Shown here piece by piece: positions 10,119-20,965 of a stretch of DNA of 64,000 bases. The DNA is from Cytophagales bacterium (GTDB lineage: Bacteria > Bacteroidota > Bacteroidia > Cytophagales > Cyclobacteriaceae): contig WGNT01000025.1 of the NCBI GenBank assembly GCA_016124425.1, positions 1-64,000 on the forward strand. Direction: 5' to 3'. Each line of letters opens with the position of its first letter. Positions within the stretch are counted from its first letter, which is position 1. Made by a program: the position numbers and the translations under genes. The notes under the pieces are model-generated. The model saw only the letters and a program-made list of their open reading frames with translations. It was not told where the DNA came from and searched no databases.

Positions 10119-11681
10119 TTACGGATAATCAGGATTTTGAGGAGCTAAGTTTGGATTGTTTTGCATCTCAGGAAGCGGGTACGGCATCAAGAGGTGCATG
10201 TTTCGAAGCGGCTGATTTGAACTTAAGTTGATATGGCCGACAAAATTGTCAAAACCGTCAGTTAGTTCGTTGTATACTTTACGAAGGCGTAACATATCAA
10301 ACCAGGTTATCTGCTCATAGCAGAGCTCATGCCATCTTTCTTTCCACACAGCCTCCCTAAAAGAAGCCGGTGTAAATTCACCCAAGGAAGGCGTTTCAAG
10401 TTCCGCCCGATCACGGATTCGCTTCAGACTTGCATGGGCCATAGCATTCGGACCTCCAACCTCATTTTGTGCTTCTGCATAAATCAAAAGCACTTCAGCA
10501 AATCGGATAAGGGGAACATTCAGGTTATTGGCTCTGCTGCCCGGCACCCCAAATCTGCCTAGAGCAGCTTGGTTGAAGTGCTTGAATATATACGGTGCAC
10601 CTAAATCAAATGGCTCTCCGCTCCCGTTGGTGAAATAAGAAGTATAGAAGAAGCCTTCCTGATTCACTGCTCTTCTATCACCATCTTCGTAGGACTCATA
10701 GAATGCAATGGTAGGGACGGTACTTCCTGTACCTCCTGGCCCTTGAAAGGTAACAGGCTTGAAGTTGGGAAACATGTTGCCCATGGGGTTACCCGCTACG
10801 ATGACATTATATTGTATCATAAACAGGTGCTCCAAGCGATTGCCGTTGTTTTCGTTACGCAAGTCACTATAATTTGGATACAAATTGATCGATCCTGGAT
10901 TTGCATTCGCATATTCGATCACTTCAAGCGACTTGTTCGCCGCAAGGGTATAGTACTGAGCTCCTTTATTTAGCGGAAAACCGGCCATTGTCAAATATAC
11001 CTTTGCCAATTGCGATTTAACTGCGGCGGCAGAAACGCGGCCGCTGTGATCCATCCATGGCAAGCCGGCACTTTCAGCTGCCAGCAAATCTTCGACAATC
11101 AGGTCATAAACCTGCTCTTGTGGAGCGGGAGAAGGCCTGAAATCTTCTGAACTTGAGGTTTGAGGCGCGGTGATTAAGGGGATATTTCCCCAAAGCCGAA
11201 CAGCATAGAAGTAAGCCCATGCCCTCAAAAAGCGGGCTTCTCCTAATATTTTACGCTTTTGAGCCTCATCCATCGGCGAAATGGCCGGGACTCTGTCCAA
11301 CACAAGGTTTGCCTGGGCAATTACTTTGTACAGACCGTTCCACCAGTTAATCACATGCTCTGTCCTGCCGTCATAAATCAACCCATATAGGTTGTTCAAG
11401 TCGGAGTTTTGTGCGGTTTCCGTAGTGGATGTCCCAGTAGTAGCTTCCAAAAGTTGCCAGTTAGAGGAGAAAATTCCACTTCCGTTACCATAGAAGCGCA
11501 TGTCGGCATATACAGATGCCAAGGCAGCTTCGGCGTGGTCAGGAATCGTATAAAAAGACTCTGGAGTTAGGTTGGAGGGATCCTCCTCGGCGAGGAAATC
11601 CTCACAGCCTGTGTTAAGGGTAAGTAGCGCCAATCCTACAGAAAGGAAGGAAAGGGACCTTTTTATGCTATTGAATTTCAT
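10119..11681 (-). CDS. SusD/RagB family outer-membrane lipoprotein (locus B)
   Basis: A 520-residue SusD homologue with lipoprotein signal (LLTLNTGC, cysteine near residue 26). The mature start EDFLAEEDPSNLTPESFYTIPDHAEAALASVYADM is typical of the family. KRKILGEARFLRAWAYFYAVRLWGNIPLI marks the conserved helical region near residues 140-170. The C-terminus has RWHELCYEQITWFDMLRLRK and ends NPDYP. It follows its SusC partner by 32 bp and will be cotranscribed. The ligand is unknown. Confidence 0.92.
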   Translation of the reverse strand: MKFNSIKRSLSFLSVGLALLTLNTGCEDFLAEEDPSNLTPESFYTIPDHAEAALASVYADMRFYGNGSGIFSSNWQLLEATTGTSTTETAQNSDLNNLYGLIYDGRTEHVINWWNGLYKVIAQANLVLDRVPAISPMDEAQKRKILGEARFLRAWAYFYAVRLWGNIPLITAPQTSSSEDFRPSPAPQEQVYDLIVEDLLAAESAGLPWMDHSGRVSAAAVKSQLAKVYLTMAGFPLNKGAQYYTLAANKSLEVIEYANANPGSINLYPNYSDLRNENNGNRLEHLFMIQYNVIVAGNPMGNMFPNFKPVTFQGPGGTGSTVPTIAFYESYEDGDRRAVNQEGFFYTSYFTNGSGEPFDLGAPYIFKHFNQAALGRFGVPGSRANNLNVPLIRFAEVLLIYAEAQNEVGGPNAMAHASLKRIRDRAELETPSLGEFTPASFREAVWKERWHELCYEQITWFDMLRLRKVYNELTDGFDNFVGHINLSSNQPLRNMHLLMPYPLPEMQNNPNLAPQNPDYP

Positions 11682-11713
11682 TTTTGTTGTCGTTTTAGGT
11701 TATTACAGATGGA

Positions 11714-14700
11714 TTAAAGAGTTACCTGTAAGCCAAGCATGTAGGTTGTAGGCTTGGGATATGCATGCCAATTCATACCCTGAGAGAATACGTTGTTATT
11801 GTTGCCTCCACGGATAGGGGCAACTTCAGGATCCCCGATGATGTCACTTCCTGTAAGCAGAAAGAAATTCTGAACGGTAGTGTACACACGTAATCTGCTT
11901 AATTTTACTCTGTTAGCAACTTCCGTTGGAAATGTGTATCCCAAAAGGACGTTTCTTCCTCTTAGGAAAGAAGCATCTTTTACCCAGTGAGAGTCTACAT
12001 TCGTCACGTATCCGGCACGCGTATCACGGATTTCAGCCACCATGGTGTTTTGGTTGGTTGGCGTCCACGCGTTTAACACGGTACGGTAGCTGTTTGCAAG
12101 CGCCTGACGGTCCTCACTTGGATGCAGGTTCATATCCAGCAAGTCATTTCCGTACATGTACTGTAATTCAAGTGTCAAATCCCAATTTCTGAAACGCACG
12201 TTATTGTTCATGGCTCCCCACATATTTGGATTTCCATTACCGATAATCATCCTGTCGGAATCGTTGATGGCTTTGTCACCATTCACATCTAAATACTTAA
12301 TATCACCGGGAAGGATGGTCAGGCCGTTTCGATAACTGACATACTCTGCTGCTTCGCTTCGCTCTGCCTCGCTCCAAGTGCCCAATCGCACAAGACCCCA
12401 AAATGAACCTACAGGCTCACCAACGCGGATAATGTTTGTAGCATTGGTGAAGTTAGGTCCACCTACTCCGAAGATATCTGCCGGCGTGGCCAAAGACAAT
12501 ACCTTGTTTCTGTTTGCCGATAGGTTAAAGGAAGTATTCCAAGAGAAGTCTGCCTTTTCAACGTTCACCGTGTTTAGCGTAAATTCGATACCTCTGTTTT
12601 CCATGGAACCTACGTTGCTTCGGATAGTGGCGTAGCCACTGGTTCTTGGCACAGGCGAATCCAACAACATATCTGTTGTCTTTCTGTAATAGTAATCCAA
12701 CTCAACCGTGATTCTATTCTGGAATAATCCCAATTCTAATCCAATATCACTCTGCGCTGTCTTTTCCCACCTAAGGTTTGGATTTGCCAAACGGTTGATT
12801 CCCGTTCCGCCTATCTGAGACTCATTGTAAATGGCAGAATAGTTTGAACTAAGCAATGCAAGGGAGGAATAAGGGGGAATCTCCGAGTTACCGGTAAGAC
12901 CGTAGCTGGCCCTTAACTTCAAGTTGGAGATCGTGCTATTGCCTTTCAAAAATCCTTCTTCAGAGATTCTCCATGCAAGCGCAGTGGATGGGAAAAAAGC
13001 ATATTTGTTGTTTTCCCCAAACTTAGAAGCTCCGTCCATCCTACCTGTAGCGGTAAACAGATACTTACCATCCAAACTGTAGTTAACTCTCGCAAAGTAG
13101 GAGTTCATGGCATGTCTGTTTGCATTGGAACCTACCCTTGGCAACTGGGAACCAGCTCCCAGGTTATCAAATGTAAAGAAATCCGTTGCGAAGTTCTGAA
13201 TGCTGGCACTCATGGAAGTAAAGTTGTTTTCCTGCCAAGAAATCCCCAACAAACCGGTAAAGGAATGTCTGTCAGCAAATACTTTATTATATGTTAGGTA
13301 ATTTTCCAACGACCAGAAACTGTCGCGCATCATGCTTTTCGATGCAGTACCGTTCTGGGCAATAGAAAGGGTACGGGTGCTGGACTGACTGTTTTCCTGC
13401 GTCATAATATTGACGCCCAATACGGTACGCATTTCCAATCCTTCGGCAAACTTTATGTTTGTATAGGCACTTCCAAGGGTAGTTTGTGTATTTAACACAT
13501 ACCTACGACCATATAGGCGGTGCATAGAGCTCATGGTGCCTTCGGCAAAGGGATAATCCCTGTTATTGGCAAAAACGCCATCGTCATACCTCACAGGTAG
13601 GAAAGGGAAATCTTCCACAATCTGACGCGGTACAGCATCGCTGACGTCCACAAGGTTTTCCTCTTGTGTATTGTAGCTGAGGGTTCCACCTATCGTCAAC
13701 CATGACTTCACCTTATCTTCGATTGTAAAACGGGTGGCATATCGGGTAAGGTAAGAAGTCTTTAAAAGGCCCTGATCGTCCCTGTAGCCCAAGGATAGGG
13801 AATAGGTAGTTCTGTCGTTTCCGCCGGTAAACCCAAGCTGGTGATTTTGCGATATCTTATTCTGAGTCGTTTCTTCGAGCCAGTTGGTGTCATGAAGCGG
13901 GTTTCCCTGGCTATCAAATACCCTAGGGTCAGTTCTACGAAGTGCCGGATTCAAATACGCCCATCGGCCTGCATTCCATCCTACCGGATCATACTTTTGC
14001 ATGTTTCTCCATGCCAAATCCTCTACGGCAAGGTATTCGGCTGCATTTAGCACTTCGGGCCTGTTTGGACCGATGGTGTTTACGCTCATATCCACGTTGT
14101 AAGTAAGGGTTCCTTCTCCCGCCTTTCCTTTTTTAGTAGTAACCAGGATTACGCCGTTAGCGCCTCTGGATCCGTAGATAGCGGTAGAAGAAGCATCCTT
14201 TAATACCTCCACAGACACGATATCATTTGGGTTGATGTAATCAATGGGATTGCTCGCCTGATCCATTGTTCCCATAGGAAGCATAACCCCGTCTACCACA
14301 TACAAGGGGTTGTTGGATGAGTTGATGGAGCTAAATCCGCGGATACGGACATTGGTTCGTCCTCCCGGACGTCCTGAGTTGGTGTTTACCTGTACACCTG
14401 CCACTCTTCCGGCAAGCGCTTGGTTAAGCGAAGGTGCTGGGCGTTCGCTGAGTTCAGCAGATCCAACTGATCCAACAGAACCCGTAAGATCTGACTTCTT
14501 TTGCGTACCATATCCGATAATCACTACTTCTTCCAGGGAAGACGCATCTTCCTTCAGCGAAATATTGATTACGGTTTGGTTGCCGACCCGGATCAACTGG
14601 GTTTCATATCCGATAAATGACACAACCAAGGTAGCACCTTCGGCTACATTTATGGAATATCTTCCATCAATATCGGTCACTGTTCCTTGGGTAGTACCCT

Positions 14701-14923
14701 GTATGGAGATTGTAGCGCCTGGCATAGGCTCTCCGGATGAGTCTGTAACAACTCCGGAAATAACAACATTAACTTTGTCGCTTAATTCCGAATCTGCGAC
14801 AGAGAGTCCGACGCCATCCATGGAAAAAGCCGGAGCTGTAAACGCGAAAACACCCGACAGGGCAACTCCACAGAGCATTCCCCTCGACGATTTCAAGAAT
14901 ACATGGTGTAATTCTCTTTTCAT
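11714..14923 (-). CDS. SusC/RagA TonB-linked outer-membrane transporter (locus B)
   Basis: A 1069-residue TonB-dependent transporter with a cleavable leader (AFTAPAFS). A regulatory-like Ig domain (ISGVVTDSSGEPMPGATISIQGT) and the TonB-box-like EVVIIGYGTQKK follow. The plug has DLTGSVGSV, VRIRGFSSIN and DIVSVEVLKDASSTAIYGSRGANGVILVTTKKG. The long beta-barrel ends MLGLQVTL. No STN domain precedes the plug. It is first in a two-gene operon with susD and is transcribed away from the third susC gene across a long AT-rich gap. Confidence 0.95.
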   Translation of the reverse strand: MKRELHHVFLKSSRGMLCGVALSGVFAFTAPAFSMDGVGLSVADSELSDKVNVVISGVVTDSSGEPMPGATISIQGTTQGTVTDIDGRYSINVAEGATLVVSFIGYETQLIRVGNQTVINISLKEDASSLEEVVIIGYGTQKKSDLTGSVGSVGSAELSERPAPSLNQALAGRVAGVQVNTNSGRPGGRTNVRIRGFSSINSSNNPLYVVDGVMLPMGTMDQASNPIDYINPNDIVSVEVLKDASSTAIYGSRGANGVILVTTKKGKAGEGTLTYNVDMSVNTIGPNRPEVLNAAEYLAVEDLAWRNMQKYDPVGWNAGRWAYLNPALRRTDPRVFDSQGNPLHDTNWLEETTQNKISQNHQLGFTGGNDRTTYSLSLGYRDDQGLLKTSYLTRYATRFTIEDKVKSWLTIGGTLSYNTQEENLVDVSDAVPRQIVEDFPFLPVRYDDGVFANNRDYPFAEGTMSSMHRLYGRRYVLNTQTTLGSAYTNIKFAEGLEMRTVLGVNIMTQENSQSSTRTLSIAQNGTASKSMMRDSFWSLENYLTYNKVFADRHSFTGLLGISWQENNFTSMSASIQNFATDFFTFDNLGAGSQLPRVGSNANRHAMNSYFARVNYSLDGKYLFTATGRMDGASKFGENNKYAFFPSTALAWRISEEGFLKGNSTISNLKLRASYGLTGNSEIPPYSSLALLSSNYSAIYNESQIGGTGINRLANPNLRWEKTAQSDIGLELGLFQNRITVELDYYYRKTTDMLLDSPVPRTSGYATIRSNVGSMENRGIEFTLNTVNVEKADFSWNTSFNLSANRNKVLSLATPADIFGVGGPNFTNATNIIRVGEPVGSFWGLVRLGTWSEAERSEAAEYVSYRNGLTILPGDIKYLDVNGDKAINDSDRMIIGNGNPNMWGAMNNNVRFRNWDLTLELQYMYGNDLLDMNLHPSEDRQALANSYRTVLNAWTPTNQNTMVAEIRDTRAGYVTNVDSHWVKDASFLRGRNVLLGYTFPTEVANRVKLSRLRVYTTVQNFFLLTGSDIIGDPEVAPIRGGNNNNVFSQGMNWHAYPKPTTYMLGLQVTL

Positions 14924-15939
14924 TTTTTTAGTTTTTTGTGATTTATTAATTAAAGAAGGTTTGCTGCCTAACCAATCCTTTGATTGGCAGCTTGACGTAA
15001 GGAAACCCTTACATTAATCAGAGGGGCGGAGGATGTTACATAATGGATGGATTTAGGGCTTATTGTTAATTAAGGGACTGACCCACGGCTTCTTTGTATA
15101 AGGACTTTCAAAAAAAGTCACTTTTAGCGAAAGAAGGTGGCGTAAAAAATGAGTTAAATCATTTTACCAGAGAAGGCTTAATACATTTAAAAGGTTTGAA
15201 CACTGTAATAATACGCTAATTGTAGGTAAGAATTCCTAAGATGATCGAAAAAAGCACAATTTTCATTGGAAGCAATGCCGCGAAGCTCAGCTTCTCGCTA
15301 CATCCTATGCCTGCAAAAACTAGTTTTTCCCTAGACCAAAATAGCAAAATCTTTGTTTCAAAAGTACGATAATTTTAGAAAATCCTATCATTGAAATCTA
15401 TTTTTCAAATTATCTTTTTGTTAAAAGTGCATTGTTGTTGATACTGATTTAAAGACCCTTTTGATCAAAGCCTTAACGTCTTATCATTGAAAATATAATA
15501 TTAAAATTTCTAAAATTAAATTATTATTTAACAATTAAATATTTTAATATTATTATTTTAAACTAAAATTACCTATTAAATTGAATATTTTTATTTTTTG
15601 AAATAGTGGATATGGAAAGGCAATGCAAATGGAACAATTAAATTTCTTCCTATTATATAATTGATAATGAAAGCATTCAGGCCTTCCTGAATTCTGAATG
15701 AAGGCCAAACTTTATTCTTCCATCCATTTTTTCAAAATGTAACAATTCCGCTACTAATGAATTAGTAAATATTTATTTTTTATGAAATCGGTTGCATTTA
15801 TCCCATTCAATTCCTATTATTCGAAATGGTAAAATATAATTTGCCAATCGATGTGTAATCACTAAAACGCTACCATATGAAAAAATAAAAAAACGCTGTG
15901 CCCAAGAATACCATTTATTACTCATTAAAACTCAAAATT
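14924..15939. other. long AT-rich divergent intergenic region between two susC genes
   Basis: About one kilobase without a believable gene, markedly AT-rich from about 15360 to 15900. It must contain the promoters of the leftward susC-susD (locus B) and the rightward susC-susD (locus C). A TATAAT followed by ttg stands at 15835-15843 about 100 bp before the rightward start, but the spacing does not fit the Bacteroidota -7 consensus well. No regulator gene, tRNA or convincing hairpin was seen. Confidence 0.5.
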
Positions 15940-18900
15940 ATGAAAAGAATCATACCCATTTTAACAAATTTTCAGCGATGGTGTTGGATGCTATTGGCTG
16001 TGCTGTACATTTCTTCCCCACAACATGCACAGGGCAACAACCTGGAAACGCGGGATAATGCATCCGAATCGTTACCCGACATGGCAGACATTACTGTCAC
16101 TGGAATCGTGTCTGAAGAATCAGGCGAAGGCATTCCCGGCGTGACCGTATTTATAGCAGGTACCGGAATAGGCACCGCTACTGATATAGACGGGCGATAC
16201 ACTTTAACTGTCCCCGAGGACGCAGAGTTAACGTATTCGTACGTGGGGTTCATTACCCAAGTAATCAACGTTGGCAACAGAAGTGAGATTAACGTGACGC
16301 TGATGACCGATATGGCCTCCTTGGAAGAGGTTGTCGTTATCGGCTATGGTACAGCAAGAAAGCGGGATATTACTGGGGCTGTTTCCTCGGTGACAGCCAC
16401 CCGATTGGAAAATGAAAACCCTAATTCCGTGCAAGACGTGCTTCGAGGAAACGTCGCCGGATTGAATGTGGGACTGAATACATCAGCGAAAGGCGGCGGA
16501 AGCCTTGAAGTTCGCGGGAGAACCTCTCTAAATGCGGGCGGAAGCCCATTGATTGTATTGGACGGGGCGATTTACTATGGCCAATTAGCGGACATTAACC
16601 CAAATGACATAGAAACAATTGATGTTCTCAAAGACGCAAGCTCCGCGGCGGTTTTTGGTGCAAAGGCTGCCAATGGGGTCGTCCTGGTTAATACCAAACG
16701 CGGAACGCTCGGAAAGCCGATCATCAAAATCAACACCAACTGGGGAACACAGGGGATGGCGAAGCATCAGCCCGTGTATGATGGGCCTGGTTTCTTATCC
16801 TGGCGGGAAGATGTTATGGAAAGTATCAATGCCGGAGGCTTCGAACCTTACCGATTTTCAAACCCCAACACCCTCCCTTCGGACATCTCGTTAGAAACCT
16901 GGCTCTCCTATGACGGGTCGGAGGGAGACCCTGAAACAGTTTGGTTGCAGCGCTTAAACATGCAACCCTTGGAAATCGCCAACTATAAGCGAGGCCAAAC
17001 GACGGACTGGTACAGCATGATGTTTCAAAACGGATTGCGACAGGACCATACAGTAAGTCTCTCAGGAAGAAGCGAAGATTTTCAATATTACTGGTCAATG
17101 GGATACTTAGATAACGACGGGTTGATCGTCGGCGATAAATTCACCACCATAAGAAGCCGTTTTAACATCGAAGGCAATATAAACAAGTGGCTAAGTGTGG
17201 GTATGAATACCCAGTTTGCGGACCGGGACGAAAGCCAGGTACCAGTAGCGTGGGGAAACCTTGTAAACCTCTCCCCTTGGGCGGAGCCATTTCAGGAAGA
17301 CGGCAGCCTTCGTTTTATGCCAAATGAAGAAGTAAGTGGTGGTAGACATCCTTATTATACCCCAAGCTTCACTGACAGGTTGCAAAGAGAAACCACCATA
17401 AACTCTACATTATTTGCATCCATTAAACTTCCCTTTGGGATCAAATTCAGAACAAACTTCACGCCTAGGTATGAATTCTATGAGCGGTACAACCATGAAA
17501 TGGCAGGCCATCAGGATTTTGCCAATATGGGTGGACGCGCCAGCAGGCAGCAGCGCAAGGTGTATTTCTGGCAGGTGGATAATATCCTAAGCTGGAACAA
17601 GAGCATCAACGACATCCACAACTTTGACGTGACCATGTTGGCGAATGCCGAGAAGTTCCAAAGCTGGGACAACACGATGACCAACACCGGCTTTGAACCT
17701 CATGATCGCTTGGGATTCCACAACATCGGTGCCGGAATCAACCCCATTATCTCCAGCAATGACGAATACCACACGGCCGATGCGCTTATGGGACGTCTGA
17801 TTTACTCCTTTAACGACAAGTATGTAACCACACTTTCTGTACGTAGGGACGGCTACTCTGCATTTGGCCAAAGTAATCCAAGGGCTACTTTCACTTCCGC
17901 TGCATTTGCATGGATGTTTACAGATGAGGATTTCATCAACATTCCTTGGTTGGATTTTGGTAAATTAAGGGCGTCCTGGGGAAGCAACGGGAACCGCGAT
18001 ATAGGACGCTATGCGGCCTTATCCGACCTTCAGACTGGTAAATATTTCTACCAGCGTCCCGCTGGTCAGTTGTACTTTGTAAGCCAGCTGTATGTGAACA
18101 GGATGCAAAACAAAAACCTTCGTTGGGAACGGACTACGTCAGTTAACCTAGGACTTGATTTTTCCATGTTCAAGAATGTGATCGACGGATCCTTGGAAGT
18201 CTATCAGATGTCTACGACAGATTTGTTGGTTGAGCGAAGCCTACCTGAAGTGCTTGCCTTTGATTTTGTTTCTACCAATTTGGGGGAAATACAAAACCGA
18301 GGTGTGGAACTAACTCTTAATAGCCTAAACATGCAACGCGCCAATTTTACATGGCGAAGTAACTTAAACTTTCAGATGAACCGTAACAAAATTGTGAGTT
18401 TGTACGGCGATTTAGATGAAAATGGAAAAGAATTGGATGATCTGCGCAACCGTTGGTTTATCGGAAGACCCATCGATCAAATATGGGATTATAATGCCGT
18501 GGGTATTTGGCAGACAGAAGAGGCAGAACAAGCTGCCGATTATGGTGTAAAACCCGGAGATTTTAAGGTTGAAGACGTCAATAACGATGGTGTATTTACC
18601 AACGCCGATAGGCAGTTCCTCGGATTTAGCCAGCCAAGGTCCCGATGGAGCTTACGAAACGAATTCAAATTCTTTAATAATTTGGACATCTCGTTTATGA
18701 TGTACGCCTATTGGGGGCATATGGGGACGTTTAACCAATTACAAAACCGACAGGGATTTTTGGATCGCTCCAATTCCCATATACTTCCTTATTGGACAGC
18801 GGAAAACCCAAATAACGAATGGGCGAGACTTTATTCTAGCCAAGGTGGGGCAAGCCCGTTGAATGTTTATCGAATGCGCTCCTTTATCAGATTTGAGAAC

Positions 18901-19080
18901 GTATCTATAGCCTACAGCGTGCCGAGACAAATCGTACAAAAGCTTAGTATACAGAACGTACGAATTTATGGAAACATTAGAAACGTTGGGTTCTTCGCGC
19001 CGGAATTTAACTTCTGGGATCCGGAAACCGCAGCACCAACTCCAAGACAGTTTACGTTGGGGTTAGATTTAACGCTCTAA
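15940..19080 (+). CDS. SusC/RagA TonB-linked outer-membrane transporter (locus C)
   Basis: A transporter of 1046 residues from the preferred ATG (MKRIIPILTNFQRW); a GTG at 15898 would add 14 unlikely residues before the signal peptide. The layout is the same as in the other two loci. It has a carboxypeptidase-regulatory-like domain (VTGIVSEESGEGIPGVTVFIAGT), the TonB-box-like EVVVIGYGTARK, plug with DITGAVSSVTATRLENENP, and the PNDIETIDVLKDASSAAVFGAKAANGVVLVNTKRG signature. The barrel ends TLGLDLTL. The plug sequence diverges clearly from the other two SusCs, suggesting a different substrate. The stop overlaps the next open frame by one base (TAATG). Confidence 0.94.
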   Translation: MKRIIPILTNFQRWCWMLLAVLYISSPQHAQGNNLETRDNASESLPDMADITVTGIVSEESGEGIPGVTVFIAGTGIGTATDIDGRYTLTVPEDAELTYSYVGFITQVINVGNRSEINVTLMTDMASLEEVVVIGYGTARKRDITGAVSSVTATRLENENPNSVQDVLRGNVAGLNVGLNTSAKGGGSLEVRGRTSLNAGGSPLIVLDGAIYYGQLADINPNDIETIDVLKDASSAAVFGAKAANGVVLVNTKRGTLGKPIIKINTNWGTQGMAKHQPVYDGPGFLSWREDVMESINAGGFEPYRFSNPNTLPSDISLETWLSYDGSEGDPETVWLQRLNMQPLEIANYKRGQTTDWYSMMFQNGLRQDHTVSLSGRSEDFQYYWSMGYLDNDGLIVGDKFTTIRSRFNIEGNINKWLSVGMNTQFADRDESQVPVAWGNLVNLSPWAEPFQEDGSLRFMPNEEVSGGRHPYYTPSFTDRLQRETTINSTLFASIKLPFGIKFRTNFTPRYEFYERYNHEMAGHQDFANMGGRASRQQRKVYFWQVDNILSWNKSINDIHNFDVTMLANAEKFQSWDNTMTNTGFEPHDRLGFHNIGAGINPIISSNDEYHTADALMGRLIYSFNDKYVTTLSVRRDGYSAFGQSNPRATFTSAAFAWMFTDEDFINIPWLDFGKLRASWGSNGNRDIGRYAALSDLQTGKYFYQRPAGQLYFVSQLYVNRMQNKNLRWERTTSVNLGLDFSMFKNVIDGSLEVYQMSTTDLLVERSLPEVLAFDFVSTNLGEIQNRGVELTLNSLNMQRANFTWRSNLNFQMNRNKIVSLYGDLDENGKELDDLRNRWFIGRPIDQIWDYNAVGIWQTEEAEQAADYGVKPGDFKVEDVNNDGVFTNADRQFLGFSQPRSRWSLRNEFKFFNNLDISFMMYAYWGHMGTFNQLQNRQGFLDRSNSHILPYWTAENPNNEWARLYSSQGGASPLNVYRMRSFIRFENVSIAYSVPRQIVQKLSIQNVRIYGNIRNVGFFAPEFNFWDPETAAPTPRQFTLGLDLTL

Positions 19081-19106
19081 TGATAGCAAACCAAAAAATA
19101 GAAACC

Positions 19107-20945
19107 ATGAAAAACATAATAAAAAAATCGTCACTATTTCATTGGATGCTGGGTCTTTCGTTACTAGTGATAACTCCTTCCTGCGACGACGAATGGCTTC
19201 AGCCTCAGCCGCTTTCCTTCTATGCCCCAGAAAACACCTTTAATGCAGCGAGTGGATTATGGGGTGCACTAGTTGCCTGTGAACGAAATATGCGCCACGA
19301 GTACACCGGGGATGGGCCACCGATCCTCACAGAGCATATCTTTTCAGAAGTGGCTATAGAGGGTACCACGGATAAATCCGGACCTGCCCAGGATTTGAAT
19401 TTATTGATTACACCAGATGCAGAACTAAACAGTGTCAATACCAATCGTATAGGATGGTATTTCGATGAAGGGTACAGGGCCATTAGGTATGCTAATACGG
19501 TTGTTTCAAGAATTGATGACCCGACGGATTATAAGTCTGAGGCAGAACGAAATCATATCTTGGCCACTGCCTATTTTCACCGGTCGCTGCGCTATTACCG
19601 CCTAACCAATCAATTTGGAGATGTTCCTTTGATTCTCCATGAGATTACGGAACCCCGTTTAGATTTCTACTCCACCGACCGAGAGGTAATTCTTCGAAAA
19701 ATGAAGTCGGATTTGGAATGGGGTGAGCAGTGGGTTCCCGAAGTAATGGACCGTGGTCAGGTTCCTAAAGGTGCCCTGCAGCATCTATTGACAAAGATTA
19801 ACCTCGCCTTGGGTGAATTTGACGACGCGATCGCTTCAGCAAATCGTCTAATAGACGGCGGAACGCACGCTCTGATGACCGAACGCTTTGGATCAGTAGC
19901 TAATGATCCCAACCGGAATGTGATATGGGATCTGCACAGGCCAGAGAACAAGTCACTGGGAATCAATAAAGAAGCAATACTTCTGGTAATGGATCGGATA
20001 GAAACCGACGGCAACTCCGGCGGTATGTCGTCCATGCGGCAAGCTGTTCCCTTTTGGATTACTAACATCAATACGCCTAATGGAAACCGTGGAACCATAG
20101 ATCAGCCAGGAATTGAATTTGATCATGTAACCAACTATGGACGGGGAATTGGCCGATTACGGGGTACCTGGTATCATCAAAGCATGATCTGGGATGATGA
20201 GAACGACCTGCGTCATGCGCCGGGAAACTGGATGAACATGACGGATCTAGTATACAATAACCCAGGTATCAAGGGCCGGGATGATTACTACGGAAAGCCA
20301 CTACAGTTTCGAAATGACGCCGGACAGGTCCTAGTCGTAGATACGATCAGAAGTTGGTTTTCTTGGCCACACTACAAGGTGTTTGTACCCCAGCCCCAGA
20401 ATATACGGCCGGCGGGAGGCCATAGCGACTGGTATATTTTCAGACTTGCAGAGACATACCTTCTTCGTGCTGAAGCACACTTATGGAAGGGCAATGCTGC
20501 TGCTGCTGCCGCTGATATCAATGCCGTAAGAACACGCGCCGGTGCAGCACCCTACAGCCCTGGAGAAGTTACGATGTCCACCCTGCTGGATGAACGCGCC
20601 CGTGAGTTGTATTATGAAGAACCCAGAAACACGGAGTTGACGCGTATTGCTTTTATCTATGCAAAGACGGGTATTACTGCCTACAACGGCAAATCATACA
20701 ACATGTCAACTTTCTCGGAAAACAACTTCTATTATGACCGCATCATGGAAGTGACTGATTACTACAACAAAGGCGTATTTACGCGGCATGGCGACACGTA
20801 TACGATGAGCCCATACCATGTCTTGTGGCCCATTCCGGCGAGTGCAATTAACACCAATACCCAGGGTATCATTAACCAAAACAAAGGATACTCCGGATTT
20901 GAAAATAATGTTCCGCCGTTGACTACAATAGAAGAAGGAGATTAA
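19107..20945 (+). CDS. SusD/RagB family outer-membrane lipoprotein (locus C)
   Basis: A SusD homologue of 612 residues from the ATG that gives a clean lipoprotein signal (MKNIIKKSSLFHWMLGLSLLVITPSC). An upstream ATG at 19080 overlaps the susC stop but adds a polar extension. It is longer than the two other SusDs. Conserved features include HILATAYFHRSLRYYRLTNQFGDVPLILHEI, WYIFRLAETYLLRAEAHLWKGNAAAAAADINAVRTRAGA and the C-terminal WPIPASAINTNTQGIINQNKGY. It pairs with the preceding SusC. Confidence 0.92.
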   Translation: MKNIIKKSSLFHWMLGLSLLVITPSCDDEWLQPQPLSFYAPENTFNAASGLWGALVACERNMRHEYTGDGPPILTEHIFSEVAIEGTTDKSGPAQDLNLLITPDAELNSVNTNRIGWYFDEGYRAIRYANTVVSRIDDPTDYKSEAERNHILATAYFHRSLRYYRLTNQFGDVPLILHEITEPRLDFYSTDREVILRKMKSDLEWGEQWVPEVMDRGQVPKGALQHLLTKINLALGEFDDAIASANRLIDGGTHALMTERFGSVANDPNRNVIWDLHRPENKSLGINKEAILLVMDRIETDGNSGGMSSMRQAVPFWITNINTPNGNRGTIDQPGIEFDHVTNYGRGIGRLRGTWYHQSMIWDDENDLRHAPGNWMNMTDLVYNNPGIKGRDDYYGKPLQFRNDAGQVLVVDTIRSWFSWPHYKVFVPQPQNIRPAGGHSDWYIFRLAETYLLRAEAHLWKGNAAAAAADINAVRTRAGAAPYSPGEVTMSTLLDERARELYYEEPRNTELTRIAFIYAKTGITAYNGKSYNMSTFSENNFYYDRIMEVTDYYNKGVFTRHGDTYTMSPYHVLWPIPASAINTNTQGIINQNKGYSGFENNVPPLTTIEEGD

Positions 20946-20965
20946 CAACCTATCAATTTAAAAAT

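Noticed and set aside
14310..15017. 235-codon plus-strand open frame opposite a susC gene
   Set aside because: Fully antisense to the conserved plug and N-terminus of SusC locus B; Ser/Pro/Thr-rich composition of a mirror frame, no domain.
15835..15843. TATAAT-ttg as promoter of susC locus C
   Set aside because: TA to TTTG spacing is three instead of two and no TTG stands at the right distance upstream, so it is mentioned only as part of the gap.
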